Source: Aquipuribacter sp. SD81 (lineage in GTDB: Bacteria > Actinomycetota > Actinomycetes > Actinomycetales > JBBAYJ01). Taken from it: a stretch of 64,000 nt of DNA. Under the pieces are notes generated by a model. The model did no database searches, was not told the DNA's origin, and saw only the letters and a program-made list of their open reading frames with translations. This document shows positions 8,968 through 15,983 of the stretch, piece after piece. Position 1 is the first letter of the stretch; every line of letters starts with the position of its first letter. Location of the stretch: NCBI RefSeq assembly GCF_037153975.1, contig NZ_JBBAYJ010000002.1, forward strand, positions 124,001 through 188,000, read 5' to 3'. A program made the translations under genes and the position numbers.

Positions 8968-9849
8968 ATGTCCGTCGTGGCCACACGGGACCTCAGCGCG
9001 GCGCTGGACTTCGCCGCGCACGCCGCCACGGTGCGCGACTACGACGACGTGCGGACGATCCTGCTGCCGCACCTGTGTCGGTTCGTCGACGCCCCGGCCG
9101 CTGTGCTGCACGAGGTCGACCTCGCCCGCGGCGAGGAGAGCAACCTCTTTTTCCCCGACGCGATGGTCGACCTCGACGCGATCGCCGCGTACGCCGACGT
9201 GCAGCACGCGCACCCCTTCTTCGTCGTGGCCGCCGGCGGCGGCGTCGTGCTGGGTCTCCGGCTCTCCGACCTCATGACGCGGCGGACCTGGCGCTCCTCC
9301 GCCGTGTACTCGCAGGCGCTGAGCCGGCTGCGGACGGAGGACCAGATGACGACGACGCTGCGCCGCCGCGGCCCGCTCACCGAGGGCGTCAGCCTCGTGA
9401 CCGACGGTCGTTCCTTCACCGCGCGGCAGCGTGCGCTGCTGCTGCTCGTCCGGCCGCACCTGACCGCCGCGCTCGCCCGGCTTCACTGCCCCGGCGCCGT
9501 CCACCGGGTCCTGACGGTCGGCCCGACCCCGGCGTGGCGGACGGTCGCCTGCGCCGCAGGCCGGACCGCGAGCGTCACCGGCACGGGCGGGCTCACCGTC
9601 GCGGAGCGGCGGGTCCTCGCCGAGGTCGCGGCCGGTCTCACCAACGCGCAGATCGCGTCCCGGTCCGGGGTCGCGCGCCGGACCGTCGACAAGCACCTCG
9701 AGCACGCCTACGCCAAGCTCGGGGTGACGAACCGGATGGCGGCGGTGAGCGCGTCCGGGCTGGTGCCGCTGCCCCGACCGTCCGCGCCCTCCGGCGTCAT
9801 CTCGTCCGACGAGGCGCCCCTCCCCGGCTGTCTGCTGTCCTGCGCCTGA
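8968..9849 (+). CDS. LuxR-family transcriptional regulator
   Basis: A 293-aa cytoplasmic regulator. The C-terminal LuxR/NarL helix-turn-helix is clear at about residues 208-260: LTVAERRVLAEVAAGLTN, then QIASRSGVARRTVDKHLE and AYAKLGVTNR. The N-terminal 190 residues form a GAF-like sensor region without readable ligand motifs. The ATG at 8968 has a G-rich ribosome site just upstream (8959-8964). It faces the secreted protein at 9946-10518 and could act at the 60-bp element found upstream of that gene (10609-10668), because the other copy of that element also lies next to a LuxR-type gene. Confidence 0.85.
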   Translation: MSVVATRDLSAALDFAAHAATVRDYDDVRTILLPHLCRFVDAPAAVLHEVDLARGEESNLFFPDAMVDLDAIAAYADVQHAHPFFVVAAGGGVVLGLRLSDLMTRRTWRSSAVYSQALSRLRTEDQMTTTLRRRGPLTEGVSLVTDGRSFTARQRALLLLVRPHLTAALARLHCPGAVHRVLTVGPTPAWRTVACAAGRTASVTGTGGLTVAERRVLAEVAAGLTNAQIASRSGVARRTVDKHLEHAYAKLGVTNRMAAVSASGLVPLPRPSAPSGVISSDEAPLPGCLLSCA

Positions 9850-9900
9850 TCGGTCGCAGGGGTCGCCGGGCGACCCAGGGCACGCCCAGGTCGAACGCGT

Positions 9901-9933
9901 GAGGGGCCCGCGAGCGACGCTCGCGGACCCCTC
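9901..9933. terminator. Bidirectional terminator hairpin
   Basis: A strong inverted repeat in the 96-bp space between convergent genes. Arms GAGGGG-C-CCGCGAGC and GCTCGCGG-A-CCCCTC pair with one C-A mismatch around a 3-nt loop. It lacks a long T-run, as is usual in GC-rich actinobacteria. Confidence 0.7.
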
Positions 9934-9945
9934 CGGCGGACGCCG

Positions 9946-10518
9946 TCAGCCCTGGCAGTCGACCCGGGGGTTCCACGGCGCGAACACGCCGGCCGGGTTG
10001 GTCTCGTACAGCCAGACGTGCAGGTCGTAGTGGACGGGCATGCCGGGGCCGTGGCCGAGCATCGGGCCGTCGAAGGGCCGGCCGAGCAGCGACGGACGGT
10101 CCTCGTCGGTCGAGGTGTCCTGGTCGGCGTCGGGCACGAACCACTCCGCGCCGAGCAGGCGGGCGCCGCCGTCGGCGGTGGGCTCGTACAGCAGGACACC
10201 GGGCGCGGCCGGGTCCGTGCTGCCGACGAGGGCGGGGTTGAGGTAGTGCACGCCCATGCCGCCCGCGTCGGAGACCTCGCACGGGCTCACCGGCACGTAG
10301 CCGTCGGCGAGGGCGACCTCGACGTCGGTGTAGCGGGCGAGGTCCCGGCGCATGCGGGCGAGCTCGGCGCCCGCGCCGGAGCGGCTGTGGGTGGCGCTCG
10401 CGCCGTGGGCGGCGGGCTCGTCGTGGGCGCCGTCGTGGGCGAGCGCGGGCGCGCTGAGCGCCAGGGCGAGGCCGGCCGCGGCGGTGACGACGGTGACGGC
10501 GGTGGGCAGGTGACGCAT
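9946..10518 (-). CDS. Secreted protein of unknown function, paralogue of 24419-25111
   Basis: A 190-aa protein with a signal peptide (about residues 1-27, ending SAPALA). A His-rich mature N-terminus (HDGAHDEPAAHG) precedes a conserved domain with SDAGGMGVHY, LYEPTADGGARLLG, GHGPGMPVHYDLHVW and FAPWNPRVDC. The invariant Cys pair and the His residues in MGVHY and VHYDLH suggest a disulphide and perhaps a metal site, but this is inference. The gene at 24419 encodes a close paralogue. A 60-bp element 91 bp upstream of the start is shared with the flavin oxidase gene at 28541. ATG start with GAGGAGAG on the coding strand 6-13 nt upstream. Confidence 0.85.
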   Translation of the reverse strand: MRHLPTAVTVVTAAAGLALALSAPALAHDGAHDEPAAHGASATHSRSGAGAELARMRRDLARYTDVEVALADGYVPVSPCEVSDAGGMGVHYLNPALVGSTDPAAPGVLLYEPTADGGARLLGAEWFVPDADQDTSTDEDRPSLLGRPFDGPMLGHGPGMPVHYDLHVWLYETNPAGVFAPWNPRVDCQG

Positions 10519-10608
10519 GGGTCTCTCCTCGGTGGTGGGCGCCGGTGTCGGCGCGGGGTGTGTCCGAAGGAGAGGCTCGTGTTCCCGACCACCTGGGCGG
10601 TATCCCGC

Positions 10609-10668
10609 GGGCGAGGGGACCTTCCGCCGCCACCGGGTGGGACAGGCCGGTCCCCCACCGATCTGGGA
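10609..10668 (-). promoter_or_regulatory. Conserved 60-bp upstream element, copy A
   Basis: This stretch aligns without gaps to 30101-30160, with roughly three quarters of positions identical, including GGGCGAGGGGACCT at one end and CTGGG at the other. Each copy lies exactly 91 bp from the start codon of the minus-strand gene next to it (10518 here, 30010 there). An imperfect palindrome, GTGGGAC then GTCCCCCAC, sits inside. Both loci have a LuxR-family gene nearby, so a LuxR-type binding site is the best guess. Confidence 0.6.
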
Positions 10669-10775
10669 CGTCGACGGTGTGGACAGGGTGACGGCCGCCG
10701 GGGGCCGCGACGCCGTTCCGCCGGCGGGACTCGCGACCGCAGGTTGTGTCCCGGGGTCGACCTAGCGTCGAGCGC

Positions 10776-11276
10776 ATGGAGTGGGTGGTGGGCGTCGCCG
10801 CGCTGGTGCTCGTGCTGTGGTGGCTGGGGCGGGAGCCCCGCGGTGACAGAGCGCAGGCGCCGCCGGCAGCACAGCGGCGCGTGGGCTCGCGGCCCGGAGC
10901 GGGTGCCGCCGCGGGAACGGCCGCGGGGGGCGCGGCGGCCTCCGGCTCGCTCGCGGCGTACGTGGCCGACCGGGTGACCGACGCCGACGACCCCGACGGC
11001 GCCTTCATGGACGGGTACGTGTCCGGGCGGTACACGGAGCGGCTCGAGCAGTCCAAGGCTCGTGCCGTCGAGCGGGACCGTCGCGACGTCGACCCCGACC
11101 GCACGCGGCCGGGCAGCGACGACCTCTCCGAGGACCATGACCACGACGACGACTGGGAGGCCGACGTGTCCGCCTACGGCCACCCGACCCACCCTTCGCA
11201 CGGGCGCGGTGGTCACGACGACCCGACGCACGGCTGGCACCCCGCCGACTTCTCCGACGAGTCGGACGACTGGTGA
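10776..11276 (+). CDS. Single-pass membrane protein with acidic His/Asp-rich tail
   Basis: A 166-aa protein of unknown function. One N-terminal helix (MEWVVGVAALVLVLWWLG) anchors it. An Ala/Gly linker (about 37-55) leads to a conserved-looking helix (DGAFMDGYVSGRYTERLEQS, about 75-95), and the C-terminus is rich in Asp and His (DHDHDDDWEAD, HPTHPSHGRGGHDD), which could bind metal. A TAGCGT -10 box (10763-10768) ends 7 nt before the ATG and there is no ribosome site, so the transcript is probably leaderless. Confidence 0.75.
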   Translation: MEWVVGVAALVLVLWWLGREPRGDRAQAPPAAQRRVGSRPGAGAAAGTAAGGAAASGSLAAYVADRVTDADDPDGAFMDGYVSGRYTERLEQSKARAVERDRRDVDPDRTRPGSDDLSEDHDHDDDWEADVSAYGHPTHPSHGRGGHDDPTHGWHPADFSDESDDW

Positions 11277-11336
11277 GGCGCTCCCGGAGCGGCGCGACCC
11301 GCCTCCGTCGGCCGATGTGACGACTCGATCAGCGAC

Positions 11337-11365
11337 TTGCCCGACAGGAAAGCGTTGAGTAGTTT
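11337..11365 (+). promoter_or_regulatory. Promoter of the membrane protein/wHTH operon
   Basis: TTGCCC (11337-11342), a 17-bp spacer and TAGTTT (11360-11365) make a good sigma-70-type promoter. CAGGAAAG occurs twice around it (11345-11352 and 11371-11378), a possible operator for the winged-helix regulator encoded second in the operon. The ribosome site AAGGAGGAG (about 11388-11396) is unusually strong for this genome. Confidence 0.6.
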
Positions 11366-11398
11366 CTCCTCAGGAAAGTGACGGACGAAGGAGGAGAC

Positions 11399-11848
11399 AT
11401 GACACAGGACCACACCGCCGACCTGACCCCCGAGCAGGCCGCGGCGGCCCTGGCGGAGCACCGCCGCCGCGAGCAGCAGACCGTCGCCGCCGGCACGTCG
11501 CCGTGGTCGGCCCAGCACGTCGTGCCGGTCGCCCTCGCGCTGCCGGTGCTCGGCTACCTCATCGACATCGACCTCGTGTGGCTCTTCGCCGCCCTCGTCG
11601 GCGTGCTCGCCGTCACGCTCGTGCGCCGACAGGTGCAGCTGCGCACCGATCGCCGCTCGTGGCGCCGCGACCTCACGCTGCTCGCCGCCGGCGTGGTGGC
11701 GCTCGGCGCCGACATCGCCGTCCAGGCCGTCGTGCGCTCCGCGGACCTGCCGCTGCCCAACACGTGGGGTGCCGCCGCCTTCGGGGTCGTCGTGCTCGTG
11801 CTCGTGTGGCCGCTGCAGCGTCGCGGCACCGTCACGGTGCGCCCGTGA
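11399..11848 (+). CDS. Four-TM membrane protein of unknown function
   Basis: A 149-aa protein. After a hydrophilic, Ala/Glu-rich N-terminus (about 1-38) there are four hydrophobic segments: VVPVALALPVLGYLI, LVWLFAALVGVLAVTLV, LTLLAAGVVALGADIAV and GAAAFGVVVLVLVWPL. I chose the ATG at 11399 because AAGGAGGAG lies just upstream; an in-frame GTG at 11378 precedes this ribosome site. It overlaps the following wHTH gene by a GTGA. Such membrane protein/wHTH pairs are common in actinobacteria and the membrane protein may be the regulator's target or signal. No function is known. Confidence 0.8.
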   Translation: MTQDHTADLTPEQAAAALAEHRRREQQTVAAGTSPWSAQHVVPVALALPVLGYLIDIDLVWLFAALVGVLAVTLVRRQVQLRTDRRSWRRDLTLLAAGVVALGADIAVQAVVRSADLPLPNTWGAAAFGVVVLVLVWPLQRRGTVTVRP

Positions 11849-12195
11849 CACCCGCTGGCCGGCCGGCCCCGGCCGCACCTCCCCGGCCCGGCGCGATCGA
11901 CGAGTTCCTCCACACGCCCGCGCGGCTGAGCGTCATGTCGCTGCTCGCGCCGGCGGACTGGGTGACCTTCGCGTACCTGCGCGACAGCATCGGCACCAGC
12001 GACTCCGCGCTGTCCAAGCAGCTGAGCGCACTCGAGGCCGCGGGCTACCTCGAGCTCCGCAAGGAGCGGGGCCGCGGCGGCAGCACGAGGGTGCGCCTCA
12101 CCGCCGACGGCCGGACGTCGTTCGACCGCTACCTCGTCACCCTCGAGGCTCTCGTCGCCCGCTCGCGGGGCAGCGCCGAGCGCCCTTCGTCGTGA
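11845..12195 (+). CDS. Winged-helix transcriptional regulator (MarR/ArsR-like)
   Basis: A 116-aa protein consisting of one winged helix: IDEFLHTPARLSVMSLL, then WVTFAYLRDSIGTSDSALSKQL (recognition helix), then AAGYLELRKERGRGGSTRV as the wing. The GTG start overlaps the TGA of the membrane protein gene. This family of short transcriptional repressors typically controls its own operon; the CAGGAAAG repeats flanking the promoter at 11345 and 11371 are candidate sites. No ligand-binding residues, such as metal-binding Cys, are visible. Confidence 0.85.
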   Translation: MTPAGRPAPAAPPRPGAIDEFLHTPARLSVMSLLAPADWVTFAYLRDSIGTSDSALSKQLSALEAAGYLELRKERGRGGSTRVRLTADGRTSFDRYLVTLEALVARSRGSAERPSS

Positions 12196-12319
12196 GCCGT
12201 CGCGGGCCCGACACGACGCTCCCCACCCACCGGACCGGAGAAGTCCCCCGCGTCGATCCGATCGGGCGCATTGCCCGGACCGCCCCGTGCCGCTCGGGCG
12301 CACCAGGCATGCTTCGCGG

Positions 12320-13183
12320 GTGACGTGGGACGACCTGCCGCGCTCGCCGTCCGGGCGGGTCCCCCAGTGGGTGCTCGACGAGGCGGCGCGCAGGTCGACC
12401 GTCGGCTCGCCCACGCCGCAGTGGGAGCCGCAGCGGCCGCCGCCCGAGCCCCGGCGCCGGGTGCGTTGGCGCGCGTTCGCGCCCTGGCTCGTGGTCGTCG
12501 CCATCCTCGGGGCCGCCTGGCCGCTGTCGCAGCGTGCCGAGGACGGACCCCGCGCCACCGCGGCCGACAGCGACGGTGGACGGCCGGCACAGTTCGCCTA
12601 CCTCGACGAGGGCACGGACCTGAGCGGTCGCCCGTACGTGGTCGCGTGGTCCCCGTGCGCGCCGATCCGGTACGTCGTCAACCCCGAAGGCGCACCCGAC
12701 GACTTCGAGTCCGCCGTGCGGGAGGTGCTGGACGAGGTCACGGCCGCGAGCGGGCTCACCTTCTCCTACGAGGGCACGACGACGGAGACCGCAGCGGAGC
12801 GGGGGCTCAACGCGGATCGCGCGTCGTTCCTCGCGGGGGTCGACCCGGTGCTCTTCGCCGTGGCCGACGCGGACAGCGTCCCCGACCTCGCCGACGACGT
12901 CGCCGGGCTGGCCTCCACCGTCATGTCGCCGGGACGCGACGGGCGGTACCGCTACAGCAGCGGTCGCGTGGTCCTCGACCGCGACGTCGTCGACGTCCCG
13001 CACCTGCCCTGGCAGGAACCGGTGTACGTGTCCGTCCTGCGGCACGAGGCCGGGCACCTCGTGGGCCTCGACCACGTCGACGACCACTCCCAGGTCATGT
13101 ACCGGGAGACCAACGACGCCCGGCAGTTCCAGGCGGGCGACCTCGCAGGACTCGCCGAGCTGGGCCGTGGGACCTGCGCCTGA
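12320..13183 (+). CDS. Membrane-anchored matrixin-like zinc metalloprotease
   Basis: A 287-aa protein. A Pro/Arg-rich cytoplasmic N-terminus leads to one membrane helix (about 54-68, WLVVVAILGAAWPL). The outside domain carries RYVVNPEG, typical of the first strand of matrixins, and the zinc site HEAGHLVGLDH (about 242-252), followed by the Met-turn SQVMYR. The HExxHxxGxxH spacing and Met-turn are complete, so catalysis is likely. The GTG start is 6 nt after CATGCT (12308-12313), a leaderless layout. The substrate is unknown. Confidence 0.88.
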   Translation: MTWDDLPRSPSGRVPQWVLDEAARRSTVGSPTPQWEPQRPPPEPRRRVRWRAFAPWLVVVAILGAAWPLSQRAEDGPRATAADSDGGRPAQFAYLDEGTDLSGRPYVVAWSPCAPIRYVVNPEGAPDDFESAVREVLDEVTAASGLTFSYEGTTTETAAERGLNADRASFLAGVDPVLFAVADADSVPDLADDVAGLASTVMSPGRDGRYRYSSGRVVLDRDVVDVPHLPWQEPVYVSVLRHEAGHLVGLDHVDDHSQVMYRETNDARQFQAGDLAGLAELGRGTCA

Positions 13184-13286
13184 CGCAGGGCCTCGGCAAC
13201 GGGTTGTCGGGGCCTGTGGACAACCGGCCGAGCCGCTGCTGACGATGAGGCATCATGCGCCGAGAGAGGCGAGGGGAGAGCCGACG

Positions 13287-13964
13287 GTGGGGCGAGCAGC
13301 TCGAGGCGGTCTGTGCGTGTGGCTGGCGGCAGCGGTCGCCCTGGCGGGCTGCACACAGGCGAACCCGGACACGGAGGGCACGACCGTGAGCGCGGCTCCG
13401 CCGGCGACCACGAGCGACGCCCCGAGCCCTGCTCCCGCTCCGAGCAGCGCACCCCCGAGCGAGGCGCCGTCGCTGTCACCGGCCGAGGCGGCGGCCGCAG
13501 ACGCCGAGGCCGCCTACCGGGCGTGGTTGGACTGGCAGAACCAGTCGCTGCAGGCGCCGCTCCCCTTCACCGAGGAGTCGAGCGACGAGGAGTTCGAGGC
13601 ATTCACCGAAGCGACCCGCCAGTACGGCTTCGACGAGGCCGAAGGGCGGCTCGTCTCTGCGGTCATTGAGTACGACAACCGCGACTGGTCTCAGGTAGGG
13701 ACGATCGACGTCATCTCCCTAAGCCCGACAGAGACGGTCCTGGACCCCGAAGAAGGTCGACCATTCGTCACCCTCGAAGTCTGCTGGACCCAGAGCGCTG
13801 ACTTCAGCATCGTCCTCAGTGATGGCTCGGTCGCTGAGCAGTTCGCGCAAGATCAGTCTGACGAAAACTTCGGCGGCAGCGTGCGAGTGGAAAAGCTCGA
13901 CGAAGACCCCTTCGACGGTTGGTACGTCCAGTCCGTCGCGGACGACCCGGAAGTCCAGTGCTGA
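13287..13964 (+). CDS. Lipoprotein of unknown function with atypical composition
   Basis: A 225-aa predicted lipoprotein (lipobox LAGC, Cys22). A Ser/Pro/Ala linker (about 30-70) leads to a domain with AAYRAWLDWQNQSLQ, which resembles the start of actinobacterial domains that sit outside the membrane. From about base 13620 onwards the codons change: CTA, GAA, GTA and GAT appear, unlike neighbours, suggesting recent acquisition or exchange of the C-terminal half. GTG at 13287 was chosen for the GAGGGGAGAG upstream; an ATG at 13245 is possible. It overlaps the next gene by 7 bp. Confidence 0.75.
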   Translation: MGRAARGGLCVWLAAAVALAGCTQANPDTEGTTVSAAPPATTSDAPSPAPAPSSAPPSEAPSLSPAEAAAADAEAAYRAWLDWQNQSLQAPLPFTEESSDEEFEAFTEATRQYGFDEAEGRLVSAVIEYDNRDWSQVGTIDVISLSPTETVLDPEEGRPFVTLEVCWTQSADFSIVLSDGSVAEQFAQDQSDENFGGSVRVEKLDEDPFDGWYVQSVADDPEVQC

Positions 13965-14923
13965 CGAGGTTCACCGCCACGTGGGCGGTGTCGCTGGCGG
14001 CCGCGTGCACAGTTGTCGCGGCGCCTGCCTGGGCGTCGCCAGCGGCTGTCTCATCCCCCGGATCCGACGACAAGTGCGTCAGCGGTCTCGGCTTCGGCTG
14101 CGGGGGCGGATTGGCAAGGGACGAAGATGGGACGAGGAACACTCAACCCAGAGGCGGATCCGAAGCCGACACGCGTCCCGTCAATGGACCGGCCCAAGGC
14201 GACAGCGGTCGCCCTGCTCAACCCGACCGCTGGAACGACAACGACTACTGCCAGCGCCGCGAGCCAGTCACTCCGCAGCCCGGTCCGGACGACCCCATCT
14301 GGGCGGGGCGCGATCCCGCGACCAGCGAGGTGCGGCGCTGCTACTTCCCCAACGGCAACGGCCCGGACGGCCTGCCGTACGTCGACTACGTCGTCGGCGA
14401 CGGCGAGACGGACGCAGGGCCGGCCATCGACCCGGGCGTGCTCGCGCTCTACGCCTACGAGCAGATCGACATCGCCCCCGTGAGCATGGGCCTCGCGCCC
14501 GAGCCCGGCCCCGACACGCTCGGGCTCGTCGGCCTCCCGGTCTGGATGTGGGTGGAGGACCCCGACGCCACGACGTTCGGCCCCGCGTCGATCGACCTGT
14601 CCGTCGGACCGGTGAGCGTGTCGCTCACCGCGCGGGTCGAGCGCATCGAGTGGGACATGGGCGACGGCACCGTCGTCACGTGCACCGGTCCCGGGACGCC
14701 GTACACGCCGGCCCGCGGCGCCACCGCGAGCCCCGACTGCGGACACCGGTACGAGCAGACCAGCGCGGGCCGGTCCGGCGACTCGTTCGACGTGACCGCG
14801 ACCGCGTACTGGGTCGCGCAGTGGTCGTCCAACTCGGGTGCAGGCGGCACGCTCACCAACACCACCCAGGCGACGGAGCAGGTCCGCATCGGGGAGTCGC
14901 AGGTGATCGTCACCCGCGACTGA
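13958..14923 (+). CDS. Secreted PKD-like protein
   Basis: A 321-aa secreted protein with a signal peptide (about 1-26, ending APAWA). The N-terminal 110 residues are low in complexity and rich in Gly, Asp and Pro and use atypical codons, like the end of the preceding lipoprotein. The C-terminal part is ordinary for the genome and contains VERIEWDMGDGTVVTCTGPG and CGHRYEQTS, the pattern of a PKD domain (W-x-F/M-GDG...H-x-Y). Lipoprotein/PKD-protein pairs of this size are frequent in actinobacteria and poorly understood. The GTG start lies inside the end of the preceding gene. Confidence 0.78.
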   Translation: MLTRFTATWAVSLAAACTVVAAPAWASPAAVSSPGSDDKCVSGLGFGCGGGLARDEDGTRNTQPRGGSEADTRPVNGPAQGDSGRPAQPDRWNDNDYCQRREPVTPQPGPDDPIWAGRDPATSEVRRCYFPNGNGPDGLPYVDYVVGDGETDAGPAIDPGVLALYAYEQIDIAPVSMGLAPEPGPDTLGLVGLPVWMWVEDPDATTFGPASIDLSVGPVSVSLTARVERIEWDMGDGTVVTCTGPGTPYTPARGATASPDCGHRYEQTSAGRSGDSFDVTATAYWVAQWSSNSGAGGTLTNTTQATEQVRIGESQVIVTRD

Positions 14924-14986
14924 CGACCACCGACGCATTCGTAGCCCCGGTGAGCGAGTGCCGCGACGCCACCCGAGCACCGTTTC

Positions 14987-15019
14987 ATGCCGTGGCATCA
15001 CACGTGCTGACCCTACGAT
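14987..15019 (+). promoter_or_regulatory. Surviving promoter and operator of a decayed vapBC locus
   Basis: ATGCCGTGGCAT (14987-14998) is a palindrome with 5-bp arms. A -10-like TACGAT (15014-15019) ends 5 nt before the GTG of the vapB fragment. Palindromic operators over the promoter are typical for VapB autoregulation. Confidence 0.45.
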
Positions 15020-15024
15020 TCACC

Positions 15025-15196
15025 GTGCGCACGACCGTCAGCCTCGACGACCGGCGCCTCCGCGAACCTCGTCGACGACGCGCAGCTCGCGGCACTCGCC
15101 CGGGAGCACCGGGCGACGGTCGTGTCCTTCGACGACGACCTCAATCGCTTCCCAGGCGTGCGCCAGGAGCGCCAGGAGCGCCCGACGTCCCCATGA
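15025..15196 (+). pseudogene. vapBC': Remnant vapBC: VapB N-terminus joined to VapC C-terminus
   Basis: The frame from 15025 reads VRTTVSLDDRRLRE, the standard opening of a VapB-type ribbon-helix-helix antitoxin. From about 15062, in a different frame, the sequence reads ANLVDDAQLAALAREHRATV then VSFDDDLNRFPGV, the standard end of a VapC PIN-domain toxin, stopping at TGA 15194-15196. The middle of both genes is missing, so an internal deletion of several hundred bases has fused the two ends. Neither product can be functional. The 14924-15224 interval otherwise holds no gene. Confidence 0.75.
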
Positions 15197-15224
15197 GCAG
15201 ACGCCGCACGCCGGACCAGCCGTC

Positions 15225-15917
15225 GTGACCGACGTCCTGGGCGAGGTCTGGGCCGCGGCGACGACACCCGGTGCCCGCCCCGGACTCGTGCCCGTCCTGC
15301 TGCTCGGCGCCGTCGCGCTCCTGCTCGCGCAGGTGCCGCTCGTCCGGCAGGCGGTGACGGTCGTGCACGAGGCCGGCCACGCCGTCGTGGCGGTCCTCGT
15401 CGGGCGTCGGGTGAGCGGCATCCGCCTGCACGCCGACGCCTCCGGCGTCACGCTGTCCCGTGGACGCCCCGCCGGTCCCGGCATGGTCGCGACGCTGCTC
15501 GCCGGCTACCCGGCCCCGACCGTGGTCGGCGTGCTCGGGGCGGCGGCCGTCGCGGCCGGGTACGCCGCCGGCCTGCTGTGGGGGTTCGTGCTCGCCGCGG
15601 CCGTCCTCGTGCTCGCGGTCCGCAACCTGTACGGGCTGCTCGTCCTGGTCGTGCTCGGTGGGGCGCTCGCGCTCGCGAGCTGGTACCTGCCGGCGGTGGC
15701 GCTGGGCTGGGTCGCAACCCTCCTCGTGTGGGCGCTCCTGCTGACGGCGCCGCGGACCGTCCTGGAGCTGTTCGGCCGCCGCGCCCGGCGGGACCCCCGC
15801 TCGGACCCCGCACAGCTCGCCCGCGTCACCGGTGTGCCGCAGCTGCTGTGGCTGCTGCTCCTGCTCGCGCTCACGGTCGGCGGGGCGCTGCTGGGCGCCT
15901 GGCTGCTCCTCCCCTGA
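15225..15917 (+). CDS. M50B-type membrane metallopeptidase-like protein
   Basis: A 230-aa polytopic membrane protein. A first helix (PVLLLGAVALLLAQVPL) is followed by VVHEAGHAVVAVLVGRRVSG, with HEAGH at about 48-52, the zinc site of M50B peptidases. There are about five further hydrophobic segments. The second M50 motif (NPDG-type) is not evident, so catalytic activity is uncertain. The GTG start lies 29 bp after the vapC remnant. Confidence 0.85.
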   Translation: MTDVLGEVWAAATTPGARPGLVPVLLLGAVALLLAQVPLVRQAVTVVHEAGHAVVAVLVGRRVSGIRLHADASGVTLSRGRPAGPGMVATLLAGYPAPTVVGVLGAAAVAAGYAAGLLWGFVLAAAVLVLAVRNLYGLLVLVVLGGALALASWYLPAVALGWVATLLVWALLLTAPRTVLELFGRRARRDPRSDPAQLARVTGVPQLLWLLLLLALTVGGALLGAWLLLP

Positions 15918-15983
15918 CCCGGGCTGCGCGGCGCGATCGCGGCGCGCGGTGGTGCCGCGGACCAGGACGGGTAGTCACAGGGC

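Noticed and set aside
13819-15228. 469-codon frame spanning the lipoprotein, PKD-protein and vapB remnant
   Set aside because: It is out of frame with two clear genes over most of its length. Only its last part, reading the VapB start, is meaningful and is annotated separately.
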